A stretch of 64,000 nt of DNA. Source: Cryptomeria japonica (Eukaryota > Streptophyta > Pinopsida > Cupressales > Cupressaceae). The stretch lies in contig NC_081406.1 in NCBI RefSeq assembly GCF_030272615.1, positions 188,030,391 to 188,094,390 on the forward strand. Reading direction: 5' to 3'. The position numbers and the translations under genes were made by a program. Under the pieces are notes generated by a model. It was not told where the DNA came from. It saw nothing but the letters and a program-made list of their open reading frames with translations, and ran no database searches. Position 1 is the first letter of the stretch. Each line of letters starts with the position of its first letter. This document shows positions 23,287 through 35,453 of this stretch, piece by piece.

Positions 23287-26200
23287 TCAGGAAGGCAGGA
23301 AACACGCTAGAGGAGGAACATCCAACATAGCAGATGGAGCTATCACAAGATCCAAGCAAGGGCTATGTTCATGTTCCAAGCCATGTTGTTCTTGTCTAGG
23401 AGCTAGGATAAGTGCTTTAGAAAATTCATTAGATAAATGGTTATCAACATCAACATATTCATATTCACTATCATCATCAAGATTTATAAAAATAGGATCT
23501 TTAACTCGCACAGGATCAAGACCATCATGCATCTTATGTTTAGGAGATTTTGGCTCAATTTTCGGCTGAGGAGAAAATGGAATAATACTAGCTGAAGGTG
23601 TTTTTGGGGATTGCAAAGTTTGAGAAGCAGCTGCACAAGCTCTAAGATGATGCTTTCGTCGGCGTTCACATGCAGAACAATTTCGTCTAGTCTTAGTAGG
23701 AAGTTGAGAAGATTGAGGAGGAGGAATGTTCTCATCCTTATCACTTGGGTGTTTAGGTTGTGGTCTCTTAGGTTGAATAATAGGAGAAGAAGAAGGTTTC
23801 TTTTCTCTATAAGAGGAAGGAGGAGGAACTGCTCCATATAAAGGAGGGATATTTGGTTTAGGAAGGAGACCAAGTCCATCATGACGAGGAGGTATAGGTC
23901 TACTTTTAGGAAGTTTATTAGATGTAGACATAGTCACATTCATAGGGATGGGTTGGGAATCTTCTTGAGGAAAGACATTAGTTTTATCTTTCAAAGGAAG
24001 AACCTCCTTCTCAAGAACGATAGGAATATCAAGTTTAGGTGCTCTAGGTTCACTTAGAGATAGGATCATATCTTTTTTCCACTTTTGATAAGATTTGAAA
24101 AGATGATCACTTCGCGGTGGAAGAGATTGGAATTGTTTAGGCCAAAAATAATCAATAGGAACGCTAGAAGTTCTTTCAGCTGGTTTAAAGAGACTATGAT
24201 TGACAGTAACAACTTCACTATTATGGGGAAATTTCAAACACTTGTGAATAGGAGAAGCAATAGCTTTCATGGAAGATAGCCAAGGATAGCCTAGCTTCAC
24301 ACAAAATTGTTCGGATGATGGAATAATAGAAAATCTCACATCAAGGGATTTGTTATGGACCTCAAGAGGTAATGTAATAGAACCAATTGCAGGAGAAGAA
24401 AATGCATCAAACAGTTTCACAACCACATTTGTTTTGTCATAGATCACTTGATTCAATTGCAAAGTAAAAAGAAATTCTTCACTAATGACATTAACCATAC
24501 AAGAAGGATCAATAAGCACTCCACGACAAGGTGTATTCTTGACTTTTGCAACTATATATAAAGGACCATCAGGTGCCCTGATAGTTTCACTGGAATCAAA
24601 TGTGATGGAAGGTTCTTTAGGGATTTTCTGCTGCTCTACAAAGTTAATCACATTCGGAGTCATAGACACAAGACTATCAGGTGAGAAAGAGGGATCATTA
24701 GTCTCAATCACATTAGAGGTATGAGAAGGTAATGGATCAGTAAAAATCTTAAGATTTTGGTTAGGAGGAGCTATAGATGTGTTGCCTTTATCATTCACAC
24801 CAGAAACAAAGATAGTATTATTATCAATTAAATCTTGAATTTTACCCTTTAAAGCAAATCATTTTTCAGTATCATGGCCAGGTTGACGATGAAATTGACA
24901 AAAAGATTTGTTATCAAAATAGGGTGAATTAATCTTTGTAGGATCTATTTGCCTTATAGGAGGGAGGGTAAGCACATTTTGTTCCAATAACTTATTCATA
25001 ATACTATGCAATGATTCATTCAAAGGAGTAAACTTTCTTTCTTTCTTGAAAAACTTAGAAAGAGGAGGCACACCTGATGCTGCATTCACATTGTTGTTGA
25101 TGATGTTTTCATTGAACTTAATGGACTCTCTGTTCGGTTTAAACTTCCCAAATGGTTGTTGACTACTATCACCCTTATCACTCGGAGCCATAGGATTTGC
25201 TTGTTCCATTTGACTCACAGTCAGTTGATAATTGTGAAGAGTTGCGCACAACTGTTGGAAAGAAGTAAACTCAGAAAACATAAGTTTTTCTCTAATATCT
25301 TTTTGTAAGTTAGAAATAAAGATTCTTTGAATATCATTGTCAGGTACTGGAAAGGAAATTTGAGCATACAAATGCTTATATCTACCAATGAAATCAGTCA
25401 CTTTTTCTTTAACACCTTGTTTACAATGCATTAAATCAATCAAAGTAACTTTAGGACTTATATTGTTTTGAAATTGTTGAATAAAAGCATTTGCAAGTTG
25501 TTGGAAAGAAGTAATAAAATAGGAAGGCAACGAGCAATACCATTGTAGGGCTTTATCTCTTAATGTTCTAGTAAACAGTTTTGCAAGCAACCTTGGGTCA
25601 TGAGCAAAATCGGTACATATTGTTTGAAAGGTCTTAACATGTGTTAGAGGATCACCCTTACCATTATAAAGCTCCAACTGTGGGATTTCAACATGTTTAG
25701 GGGGGATAGCTCGAACAATGTCAAGAGAAAGTGGGCTTGCAACATCAAATGTGGGCACACTAAACTTAGATTGATTCATAGAGGCAATTTGTTGCTGTAA
25801 AGAAGAGACAGTTTGTGCAAGATTGTTAATGGTCGTTTCAGTCGAAGAGTTCATATTAGACGTGTTAGATTGTGATGGAGGTATTATGTTATGAAAAGAA
25901 GATATTGATTGAGAGTAAGGTGGTGGGACACTATGATAGTTAGTCACAGGAGATGATTGGAAAGGAGGAACACTACAAGGAAGAATGGAATGGTTAAATG
26001 AATTGCCCCCTTGCGTCATGTTCATTTGTGGAGATGTAATAGGAACACTCATTGAAGGAATGAATGAGGAAATCAGATTGAATGAAGGAAGAGGGTTGAT
26101 TGAAGAGGAAGGATTGCCCCCATGACTGGTGATCATAGGTGGAATGTCTTGTATTGAAGTAGTCATTATGTTTGATGTAAAAGTAGGTATAATAGCAATA

Positions 26201-26640
26201 GAAGTTGTCAAAGGAATAGAATGATTGACTTGAGTAGGAGGTTGTGTATAACCTAAAGTTTCGGCACAACTCTTCATAGGCATCACATTCGAATCCACAA
26301 TGTGTGCAATACTATGCAAAATATCAATTCCATTCTTATCACTTTGAACCATATGTTTTAGACCCTCAATTAATGAAAGAGCTTGACTATCAGGGTATTC
26401 TTGAGACATCCATTGTCGAAAATCATCAAATTGGTTATCCAATTTCGAAAGTTGTTCTATAGAAACCTCATGGAGAGCTTCTTCATCATTAAGAGGATTA
26501 GAGGAATTACCCATGTCCTCGTTAAAAAGGCCATTCAAATTAGGTTCCATCTCCTCGGTAATTAAACCTTGGAAAGACTTAATTCTAAGGCTTCGTCTAA
26601 CGGGAATAGTGTAAGTAGGGCTTATTGTTGTAAAACTCAT
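23287..26640 (-). CDS. E4 gag-protease polyprotein with one in-frame stop
   Basis: The frame starts at MSFTTISPTYTIPVRRSLRI and runs for about 1118 codons, with one TGA at 24859-24861. The first 300 residues are Ser/Pro/Asn-rich. A gag capsid-like domain follows at about residues 335-470 (ELYNGKGDPLTHVKTFQTIC, ALQWYCSLP, DLMHCKQGVKEKVTDFIGRY). A zinc-finger-like FCQFHRQPGHDTEK precedes the stop. Downstream, CRGVLIDPSCMVNVI occupies the position of the retropepsin active site, but D-P-S replaces D-S/T-G. The C-terminal third is Pro/Ser-rich with a Cys/His cluster, CSACERRRKHH. Gag would build particles; protease activity is doubtful. Confidence 0.85.
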
Positions 26641-27814
26641 GCACTAAAGAGAGAGAGAAGATTTTGAATCTATTTTCAAATTTTAGAGGTAGCGAATTTC
26701 AATAAAACCAGCCAATCTCCTAGATTTAAGTTGTTAAATGCAATCATAACAATCTCCCAAAGTTTCAGAAAAAATGTCAGGGACCATGGCGAACGGAGTG
26801 CACACGGTCCTCGCAAATTTTTTCAAAATTTTTAGGGATGAAAGATATGATGATTTTAAAGCTAATCTGAAAAAATTGAGTGATTTTAAGATCTGTAGAT
26901 AGGCCAAATTAAAGTTGCAATCTCAAAATTGAACCCTACCAAGATTGTTGAAAAAATGCAAAATTTGAATTTTGAAAAAGAGAGGGAAACTGAAATTTTG
27001 AATTTTATGATTTTAGAGGGAATACTAAAAGCAATGCAGGCTTTGAAATTTAAAAGTTGACTCAATTTCACGCAAAATTCAATTTTGAAAGTGGAAATCA
27101 AAGTTGTTGCAATTAAACACTTAATTTCAAAAGTCACAAACTGCAAAAATTTGAATAAAACACTGAAATTTCGAATGAATGTCAACACACTTTTCAGATT
27201 TAGGACAGTAAGAAACACAATTTTAACACAAATTTCAATTTCAACAATTTTTGAATGATTACAAGCCTTTATCCAAGCAATCACTAGACCAACTTTGACT
27301 TTAATTTTGAAAGTGTTAGAATTGATAAAATCAGCCAAGATTCTGGATTTTAGCAGAAAAATACAGTAAGATCTAGCTCCCGAAATTTCAGAAAAAATGT
27401 CGTGGACGATGGCGCTCGGGGTGCACACGGTCCTCGCAACTTTTTTCAAAATTTTCAGGAATGAGAGATATTGTGATTTTGTTGTAGAATCCAAAGTTAC
27501 AGCCGATTTGGAGGTGTTTTGATTAGTGAAATTATCAGTCAAAGGTTGAATCAAGAGGGTTTTCAAAATTAGGGTTTTGACACTTAACCACTTAATTTTC
27601 AAAATTAAAGCACAAATATGAATTAACAATTTGCAATAGAAGGGTAGATCTGAAACAAGCATTAACAATTAAACATTTCACAAGCTCAATTACTAAAAAG
27701 AAAATTTAGGGTTTTTATGCAATTAACCTCTAAAATTTGCAAAAGATCAAACATGGAAATGTAATTAAGGAATCAAATTTTTCAGATCTAACCATGAATA
27801 ATCAAAATTAGGAT
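26641..27814 (-). other. E4 5' untranslated leader
   Basis: About 1.2 kb separates the primer site from the gag start. It is AT-rich and holds two copies of the GC-rich motif GATGGCG...GTGCACACGGTCCTCG, at about 26783-26813 and 27408-27440. Each is preceded by TTTCAGAAAAAATGTC and followed by TTTTTTCAAAATTTT. A long ORF at 26886-27668 looks like low-complexity shadow rather than a gene. Confidence 0.6.
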
Positions 27815-27833
27815 GTTCACGTCGGGTTCACCA
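27815..27833 (-). other. E4 primer binding site
   Basis: On the element strand TGGTGAACCCGACGTGAAC begins three bases inside the 5' LTR edge, starting with TGG as expected for pairing with a tRNA CCA end. I did not assign the tRNA with certainty. Confidence 0.75.
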
Positions 27834-27836
27834 AAA

Positions 27837-29093
27837 TGTAAAGCGGAAAAATCGAACCCTAGGTGTTCCCCCCCCCCCCCAAGGAGAGAGAAGGGAGGTC
27901 ACTAGGGTTGACGGTTTTCACTTAAGAGAGACTTTACATTCAAAAGAGGGGTTGAAACCCACAAGATCTAATCTTACACAATGCAAGACTGGATTCTAAA
28001 TGAGTTTCAAGGGTTAAGACATCAAGGATACCCTCTTTTGTAAAGAATGTAGATAGAAGGATTGAACTAGGAATGCATGTAAGGTAAAAAAGATTCGCTT
28101 GTAGACAGAGATAGGGATATGGGATGAAGCTACGGACCTGAAATTAGCAGTAAATGTCGAGACGATGCTATTCTGCAAATTTGAGCGAAAGTTGATGGGA
28201 CGATGGCGCCCGGAGTGCACACAGTCCTCCAAAAAATTCGCGAAATGAAGGAGGATCTGTTCGTCTCTGCACAAGGATTCCAGATCTTCAATTACAGCCA
28301 TGTACCTGCAACCTACACACAAAAAAGAGAGGATGATTGGGGGGTTAGGGATTAGGGGTTTTCCTTTAGGTCAAACCTCAGTTTTGGAATTAACCAAGAA
28401 ATGAGAATGCTGTAAATGTAAATGTTTGTAATGTAAACAAGTACTGATACCTTGTTGTAAGAATGTTTGTATTCTTACATGCGAAGGTGTAATGATGTTG
28501 TATGTTTGTATGTTGTGTGTGATCTCCTCTTCAATGGTTGAATCCTTGTCTTGAATGCAACACCTAGCCTTGAATGGAGACTTAGAATGTTCAATTGCTT
28601 GAAGGAATGCTTGAATGCTTGAATGTTTGAATGTTTGAATATTGCTTCCGCCTCTTGCACACATATGTATTTCCTCCCCTTTTCCGGGAGGGGAAATGTA
28701 GTTTATATACTTGTCAATTAGGGTTGAGAGACTGATTTTTCCAACCTTAGGCTGACCTAGAAGCATTATTTTCCGAATTGCAAACTTAAAGACCCGATGC
28801 CCAAGAAGAGACCGGGCCCAAAATAGGGACAGGGACCAGGGCACTAGGCACCATGGTCCTGGGGGACCAGGGTGCTAGGCGCCATGGTCCTAAAGGACCA
28901 GGGCGCTGGGCGCCATGGTCCCACCTCCCGGGACAGTAGGGTGCAAGGAAGGATCAGGCCAAGGTGCAGAAATATGCAGTTTTTGATGTCGTAAATAGGT
29001 TTTGGGGTCTCCATTCAGGTTCAACGTTGCGCCGCCATCGTGAAGACCCAAATGCAGTTGAAATTGCAAGTGTCACAATTTTAGGATGCTACA
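27837..29093 (-). repeat. E4 5' LTR
   Basis: The LTR is 1257 bp and matches 21231-22486. It has the same triple 27-bp palindromic block at 28833-28921 and the GC-rich motif near 28200-28232. Its outer end GCTACA borders the E1 protease sequence. Confidence 0.92.
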
Positions 29094-29716
29094 CAAATTA
29101 TTGCAATATTGACTAGAGTCTATGACTATAGTGATTTATTGTCTATTATGAGCAAACTTAACATACTGATGGTATGTCGAAGGAAACGCTTGCATGCCAT
29201 GATCCATGGTCATCCCAGAAAAATATTATAAGATAAATTCAAGTCTAGAACCTGGCACACTGTATGTCTTTCCACAGGTCCTATTTTGATTGGTAATACC
29301 ATAGTCCCTTTAGAAGAATGTTCTTCCTCATCATACACCTTGATAGTTATTTACTTCTTTGGATCTACTGCATTTTATGAATATCCTAAAGCCTTTATTA
29401 AACCTAACGCACAAATGTTTAAGCTAGCTCCACTATCTATGAGTACACGTTTGACACAAGTTTTATAAATGGTGACTTCAACATGTAAGGGAGCATTGTG
29501 AGGGTTTTGCAAGGATGCACCATCATTTTTAGAAAAAAAGGATAAGCAATGATGGGCTTTGAGGTGTCCCACTATGTTTTGGAATTGATCCACATCTAGG
29601 TCTTTTGAAACTGTTATTTTTGTTAGAGCTTTCTCCATTATTTCCTTATGCATAGGTGAAACTCTTAGGAGCTCCAAAATTGATATTTGAGCGGGTATAT
29701 TTTGCAATTGTTCCAC
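29094..29716 (-). pseudogene. E1 protease
   Basis: The active-site block reads VLIDSGASLNIC near 29420, an intact D-S-G with the usual hydrophobic flanks. Upstream is ISILELLRVSPMHKEIMEKAL. After a stop at 29375 the fold continues with LDLNLSYNIFLG and PWIMACKRF. Retropepsin cuts the polyprotein into its parts. The coding sequence is interrupted at 29094 by E4 and continues at 21230. Confidence 0.82.
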
Positions 29717-30843
29717 TTAGTTGTATTTTCTTGAAGTGGATGTTGATTCATTTGTTATACTAGAAAATGTAACCTTCACTTTTCTTCTTGTAATAACATT
29801 GATTGGTTCCAAAGGTGCGTTATCTTTAATGATGATGACATTTACCACATCATCATATGTGTAAGTGTAGTTTACTTTAGCTTTGCCTTTCTCATCTTTT
29901 GATTTATATTGTTCACCCTTTTTATAGTTTGGAAGTGGAGTTTTGAATGCTAGATGAGATTCGTTCATCTTATGACCATCCACTATAATAGTTCCATTAT
30001 TGATTAAATCTTGAATAAGGTGCTTCAATTTTTGACAATCATTGGTTTGGTGTCCTTTGTTTCGATGATAATTACAAAAATGATTGCCATTCTACCAATT
30101 AGGTTTGACTTGAGGTTCACAATTTCTTGCTTCTAGTAAAGTAATCAATTTATTTGCAAGAAGAGTTTTCAAAGTTGATTCCAAGGGTTCCCCAATGTTT
30201 GTGAATTTTCTGCGAGGATTGGAGAAGAAAGACTTGGATTTACTATTATCTTGATTGTTGTTGTTTGGAACTTGACTTGAAAAGTTGAAGATTTCTTGTT
30301 GTTTGGTAGCATTACTGCCATCATTCCTATTCTTTGACCAAAATTTAGGTTTGTCATTGTTATTGTTATTGTTGTAGGAATTGTTGTAAAATTTTAACTC
30401 TCCTTTCTTTACTGTTGCATCTTCTATCTTTAGACCATTTTCAATCATCTTAGCAAAAGAAGGAGGACATTTCATTTTCAATCATCTTAGAAAAAGAAGG
30501 AGGAAATTGCATTTTCAGGGTATATCTCCTGGATATCTATTGAACATATGTTTCCATCATTGTAAAAAGACCATGAAAGGTTCACCATTCTTTTGCTTGA
30601 CATTACATAAATGTAGCATTGCTATCTCATTTCTTACATTGTAGGAGTATTGTGAGATAAATATGTTCACAAGTTCTTCAAAAGATTTAATTCTAGATGG
30701 TAGTCTTGAGAACCATTCCATTGATTGTTAGCTTAAGCTTCTAGGGAATAGACGCATCGAGTAAGTTTCATCGTGTGGAAATTCCATACTCATAGTGCAA
30801 AATTACCTAATGTGATCTTGAAGATCAGATTTCCCATCGTATT
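29717..30843 (-). pseudogene. E1 gag, C-terminal part with zinc-finger-like motif
   Basis: Reading down from 30843, the gag block KSDLQDHIR appears first. A broken middle part follows, then an Asn-rich stretch (NSYNNNNNNDKPKFW) and FTNIGEPLESTLKTLLANKL. A zinc-finger-like motif, CNYHRNKGHQTNDCQKLKHL, follows a stop at 30092 and leads to HKMNESHLAFKTPLPNYKKGEQ. The pattern C-x2-H-x3-GH-x4-C is common in Tat gags. The N-terminal part lies beyond the solo LTR at 30844-32633. Confidence 0.8.
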
Positions 30844-32633
30844 TGATGCACTTCATAAATGGACAAGGTTAGCAAATGACAAACAACACAAGACACAAGA
30901 AAATCGTTAGTGTTAGTCAATCAAAAACTAATCTAAACAAACATATCAAAAGAGATACTAAAATCATGCTAATATATCTAACAAATGGAACAAAAATAAT
31001 AAGGCATCTCCAAATGCCTCTTAGCATGCTCTTAGCTCCTTCTCCCTTGTTCCTCTCCTCTCCAAGTTCCAAAATAGTGTAGCTCTCAGCAGCTTTTTGC
31101 ACTATGGATGCTTATGGAGGATTGATATTTTAGTATTGTGCTCCAAATGTAAAATGAAAAGATAAAATACTAGATGCTATTGAAATGATTGATTTTAACC
31201 AAAATAACAAGATTTTAGTTTGCTATGGTAAATGCTCTCTAAAATGCCTATAGGTTAAATGCATACAAGTTTTCAGGATCTGGATTATGAAGAAATGGGC
31301 TCTATTTATAGGGAAAATGGAGCAATGGATGGTTGAGATTGAGTAATCTCAACAAGGGTTAGGATTGAATGGTATTCAATCCATGTGAGGACTTTCAACC
31401 CAATCCCATGTTGACAAGTGTCACCATGAGGAGGCTTGAGAGGAGAGATAAGGAGCATTAAATGCTTGAGGGGACATGATGGTTACCCTAGTCAAAGAAA
31501 TAAATGCTTTGAAGAGACACATGGGTTACATGAGGGTTAAGTTAGGGGTCAAAGTCCTTAACCATGGGTGCAAGTGGAATTAACCATTAATGGTCATGTA
31601 AGAGCCATAAGTGGTTTGGAAGACTTTAGAGGTTAATTTGTTGAACACACAAAGCATTAATTGCTTTTCAAAGACTTTGGAGTCTTTGAGAAGTGACTCC
31701 AATTTGCTTAGGAATGTGACAATATTTAGGGGATGGATTAGGTTAATTAGGAAGGGTTTAGAAGAATCTAGAAGGGGTTTAAGCATGCAAGTGGATTTTG
31801 TAGGAAAATGCAAGTGGGAGGAATTTTGGTATTTTCAATTAAAATAAAATCATTTATTTCAATTAAATGGTGTAAGTTGCATTTGGATAAATATTTAAAT
31901 AAATATTAATTTATTTAAATGAGAAAAAGAAGATAAAACATTAAATGCTTGAAGACTTTGAGGGAAACCATTAAAGGCTTAAGAAGACTCTAGAAGGAAG
32001 CAATTAAGTTTGAAGACTTTAAGGGGAGCCATTAAAGGCTTAAGAAGACTCTAGAAATATGCCATTAAGTTTGAAGACTTTAAGGGAAACCATTAAAGTC
32101 TTAAAAAGACTTTAAGGGAAGCCATTAAGTTTGAAGACTTTAAGGGAAACCATTAAAGACTTAAGAAGACTCTTAGAAGGAAGCCATTAAGTTTGAAGAC
32201 TTTAAGGGAAACCATTAAAAGTTTCAAGTGGGTGAGGATAAATAGGATTTTAAATAAATAATTTATTTAAAATAGTTGTGCAACTTGCATTTGTAGGAAA
32301 ATGCAAGTGGGTGGAGGATAAAGGTGATTTAAATAAATGATTTATTTAAATGTGAGAGCTGGGATTTTGGGGGAATTTAAATAAATATTAATTTATTTAA
32401 ATGTGAGAGAAGATTTAATTAAATAAATATGATTTATTTATTTAATTAATGGTCTGAATTTGGTTAAGTGAATTAAATCAAATAAATTAAATAATTTATT
32501 TAATTAATAGGAGAAGAGGGTTAAGATGAATTAATTAAATATATTAATTTAATTAATTATTGATTGATGGTTAAATAATCAAATAAATACTAAATATTCA
32601 TTTAATTAAGTGGACATATATATGTGACTACAG
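30844..32633 (-). mobile_element. Solo LTR inserted in E1 gag
   Basis: The 1790-bp unit has a perfect target duplication, GTATT, at 30839-30843 and 32634-32638. On the minus strand it starts TGTAGTCACATA and ends TGCATCA. It belongs to the same family as the plus-strand solo LTR at 52599-54483, as shown by shared ends, AATTAAATAAAT-rich segments and a TATA box (TATAAATAGA at 31301-31310 on the minus strand). A decayed tandem array at about 31935-32225, built on GAAGACTTTAAGGGAAACC, has matching but differently numbered units in the other copy. The gag reading frame resumes on its far side. Confidence 0.9.
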
Positions 32634-33229
32634 TATTTATCATAATTAGGGATTTCACAATGTTGTGGGAATGGTATCATGTTTAAAATTTTGTCAAAAG
32701 GATATGGGCAGATGTCCTCTACTGAATATTTCTTGAAACTTGTTCCATTCTGCATATCCTGCATTTGTTGAGCGAGAGTTAACAAAGGATTATCAATACA
32801 GGGTCTCCTTGTATCTTCATAAGTTCTTCTATCATCAGGATCTCTTCTTGTATCATCATGGTATTTTCTTGTTTTATCTCCTCTTGTTTCCTGATGATTT
32901 ACTTGATTTACATCCTCGTTATTTAGATCATCAGTGTTTTGATTGTTACTCGTCTCTGTATCTTGTTTCAAACTTTCTATGTTAAAGTCTTGTGGCAATT
33001 TAGCTCCTGAGTTTGCCAACATTAGAAGTTATTTTTCCTTTTATTTCTCCAATAACTTTTCCATTAGTTTGTCGAATTTAAAATCTTGTTCAAGGTCTCT
33101 AATGGTGTTATTGACCGCTTCTTCATCAACATCTGTGTATCCAAAAGTTTGAAGCATTGAATTTTCTTCGTCCATTTGTTTTTGTTGTTTTCTAAATTGC
33201 TCGTATTGAGCTCTAGTCCAAACTGACAT
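32634..33229 (-). pseudogene. E1 gag, N-terminal part
   Basis: The start MSVWTRAQYEQFRKQQKQMD is followed by an acidic stretch and two in-frame stops near 33030-33041. It goes on as LPQDFNIESLKQ, a charged Asp/Arg-rich region (TRRDPDDRRTYEDTRRP) and PLLTLAQQMQDMQNG. The segment ICPYPFDKILNMIPFPQ leads into the gag core at the solo LTR border. Charged repeats and the position fit the gag N terminus of Tat elements. The start was chosen because no coding signal lies upstream. Confidence 0.75.
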
Positions 33230-34958
33230 GTGATTGATTCAAAAACTTCTCAAGTTTTGACCTTCTAAATACAGCTCAATAACTGATTGTTGGTTTAGGA
33301 AGATAAGCTTTGTTGATTTTACCACTATTATTAGTGCGTTGTGATAAAGCATCTTATTGTTGAAAGGCATGTGCTTGCAAAATTTCTCCATCAAATTCTA
33401 TCCCGTAACCACATAAATAGTGACAAAAATGGTGTAGGAATGTCCTATGTTTTAACAAGATCTTGCAATTGATATACAAGAATCTTATCCTCTTCAGAGT
33501 AGCCTTATAACTGGGTTTTGTTTTCTTAAGGTGATATTTAAAAGTCATATAAGCATATGACGGTTTACAAGTTTATTTGATTCCAATGTGAGTGAAATAT
33601 TTTATTTTGATATAACCTATGTTCAAATAGGAATGATATATCCAAGATAATAAACAAAGGTTGATATGATCAAGTTTTGTGATAAAGGATTTGATATATC
33701 CTGATGAGAAACTGATAATGATGTTGATTTTTGCACTTGAGATGGTTGAATCACTATCTTGTTGAATGTTTTATGCTTATGAAAACCTTTGGAAATAGCC
33801 CGTTGGATTGGTAACCTGATTATCTAACTAGTTTGAAGACTTGTGATAGTTTTTATCTCAATTCTGACTGATGATTTTTCAAGTTTTTGACTATTTTTTA
33901 GAATGTTTTTTGTAGACACAAAAGACACAATGTTCTAAAAAAACAAAATGCACAAGCAAGCACGAATCCTATGGTAGGCTGAGACAATAATTGTTGAATC
34001 TCACATGGGGTTTCCCCCGAGGCTACACTATTCATAGTGGATATTTAGGTGCTTGACCCCACTAGCTCCACCCTTGGCACTCACTTCTCCGAGGCATCCA
34101 AGCACCGGTTTCCATGAAAAATCCCCATGAAAAATTTCATATCTCTACTAAGAACCGTATGTGTGTGAGCCCCTTTAGAGGTCCGACCTCCTGTGACAAC
34201 AACTAGAAGGATTTTGACAACTAGATACAAATGGTTTTTAGTAAGGGCTTTTGGTCATGTAGCCATACATGCGACACTTTAAAATTTGTAAATATAGAAG
34301 GTTCCCAACCTATAGAGGTTATGCTCCATAGGGTTTATGGGGAAACATAGTGTCGGTATGAATTAATCAACACATGTTGTCTATGAATTTCATCACAGAC
34401 ATGATTTATTTAGAGTGGATCGAAAGGAATCGGTATTATCCCATTTCCACTTGGGTTGTTCCCCTCTCACTAGCCCCCTCAAGGCAACTCGAGAAGGTAG
34501 GCCCTCTAAAGGTTACACATGAAGGAAATAGGTCTGGTTTTCTGATCATCGTATGAGGGTGAGAGCATACTCGCCTACTACTTCAACAAGCATGAAAGAC
34601 AAAGGATTATTTTAAGCCTTGTAAAATCTATGTGCAACTACTTTAAAGAAGACACTCAAATGCAAGTTGCATGATGTTCATTATGCTCCTAGTTAAGCTA
34701 GATGAAACAAGAATGATCTTTTACTTGAAAAAAAAAACCCTTAATTTAGCTAAGTGAGGAAATCCATGAAATTTGCTCAAATCAACCCTACCTGAAGATA
34801 AGTCAGTAGTTTTTCAAAAAATTGGTCTTGGGCGGTCGAACTTGCAAATTATGTTAGCTGACAAATTGTGAAAATTTACCTTTGTAGATTATATGTTTGA
34901 TAGAGCATATGTTTGACAGGGCAGAGCATATGTTCAATAGGGCATAACATATGCCTAA
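33230..34958 (-). other. E1 5' untranslated region
   Basis: No coding region is visible. A block at about 34430-34570 (GGTTGTTCCCCTCTCAC, AGCATACTCGCCTAC) is found again, in the opposite orientation, at about 49395-49530 in element E7. This implies that E1 and E7 share leader sequences. A long leader is usual for Tat elements. Confidence 0.6.
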
Positions 34959-34965
34959 ATGAATA

Positions 34966-35330
34966 ATAAAAACGCTACCTTGAAAACAAAAGAACTAACC
35001 TATGCTACAAAAGCGCTAACTTGCATTACAAAAGCGCTAACCTGCATTACAAAAGAGATAACCTACATTACAAAAGCACTCACCTACATTACAAAAGTGC
35101 TAACTTGCATTACAAAATCACTAACTACGTTTACAAAAGCGCTAACCTTTGTTACAAAAGTGCCAACCTGCATTACAAAAGCGCTAACCTACATTTAAAA
35201 AGTGCTAACCTGCATTACAAAAGTACTAACCTGTGTTACAAAAGTGCTAACCTGCATTTAAAAAACACTAACCTATGTTTACAAAAGCACTAACCTGCAC
35301 TACAAAAGCACTAACCTATTAGATGAATGC
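34966..35330 (-). repeat. Tandem repeat of about 21 bp near the E1 primer site
   Basis: About seventeen imperfect copies of a 21-bp unit (CTAACCTGCATTACAAAAGCG) lie in tandem, with point changes and one or two single-base shifts. The array is about 100 bp from the primer site, in the transcribed leader. Since 21 is a multiple of three, it opens apparent reading frames in both directions, but I see no reason to call it coding. Confidence 0.85.
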
Positions 35331-35431
35331 GCTGGCAAATTTCACACACATGTGAAACTGGATTACAAATGCGTTAAATTGATTTTTATGAGAATTAGAC
35401 AAGATATTAGAAGGATATGTGTGAGGCATCA

Positions 35432-35449
35432 GCCCCACGGTGGGCGCCA
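35432..35449 (-). other. E1 primer binding site, tRNA-Lys type
   Basis: On the element strand TGGCGCCCACCGTGGGGC lies four bases from the 5' LTR. Its complement agrees with the 3' end of plant tRNA-Lys(CUU) as I remember it. The spacer and the position confirm that E1 is transcribed towards lower coordinates. Confidence 0.82.
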
Positions 35450-35453
35450 AAAA

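Larger units (their letters stand above)
21231..29093 (-). mobile_element. E4: non-autonomous gypsy-type element with gag and protease only
   Basis: The 7863-bp element has LTRs at 21231-22486 and 27837-29093 that differ by only a few percent by eye. It has a primer site, a polypurine tract and one long gag-protease frame (23287-26640), interrupted by a single stop. Nothing resembling RT, RNase H or integrase is present; about 800 bp of non-coding DNA follows protease. Flanking bases are CAAAA (21226-21230) and CAAAT (29094-29098), a 4/5 target duplication. Gag-only plant elements have been described as TR-GAG. This copy would need enzymes from another element. Confidence 0.88.

Noticed and set aside
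26886-27668. 260-codon minus-strand ORF in the E4 leader
   Set aside because: Low-complexity Leu/Ile/Lys composition, no domain, and it lies between the primer site and the gag start; probably AT-rich chance opening.
35021-35293. ORFs with repeated seven-residue units
   Set aside because: They are produced by the 21-bp tandem repeat in an untranslated leader and exist in more than one frame.
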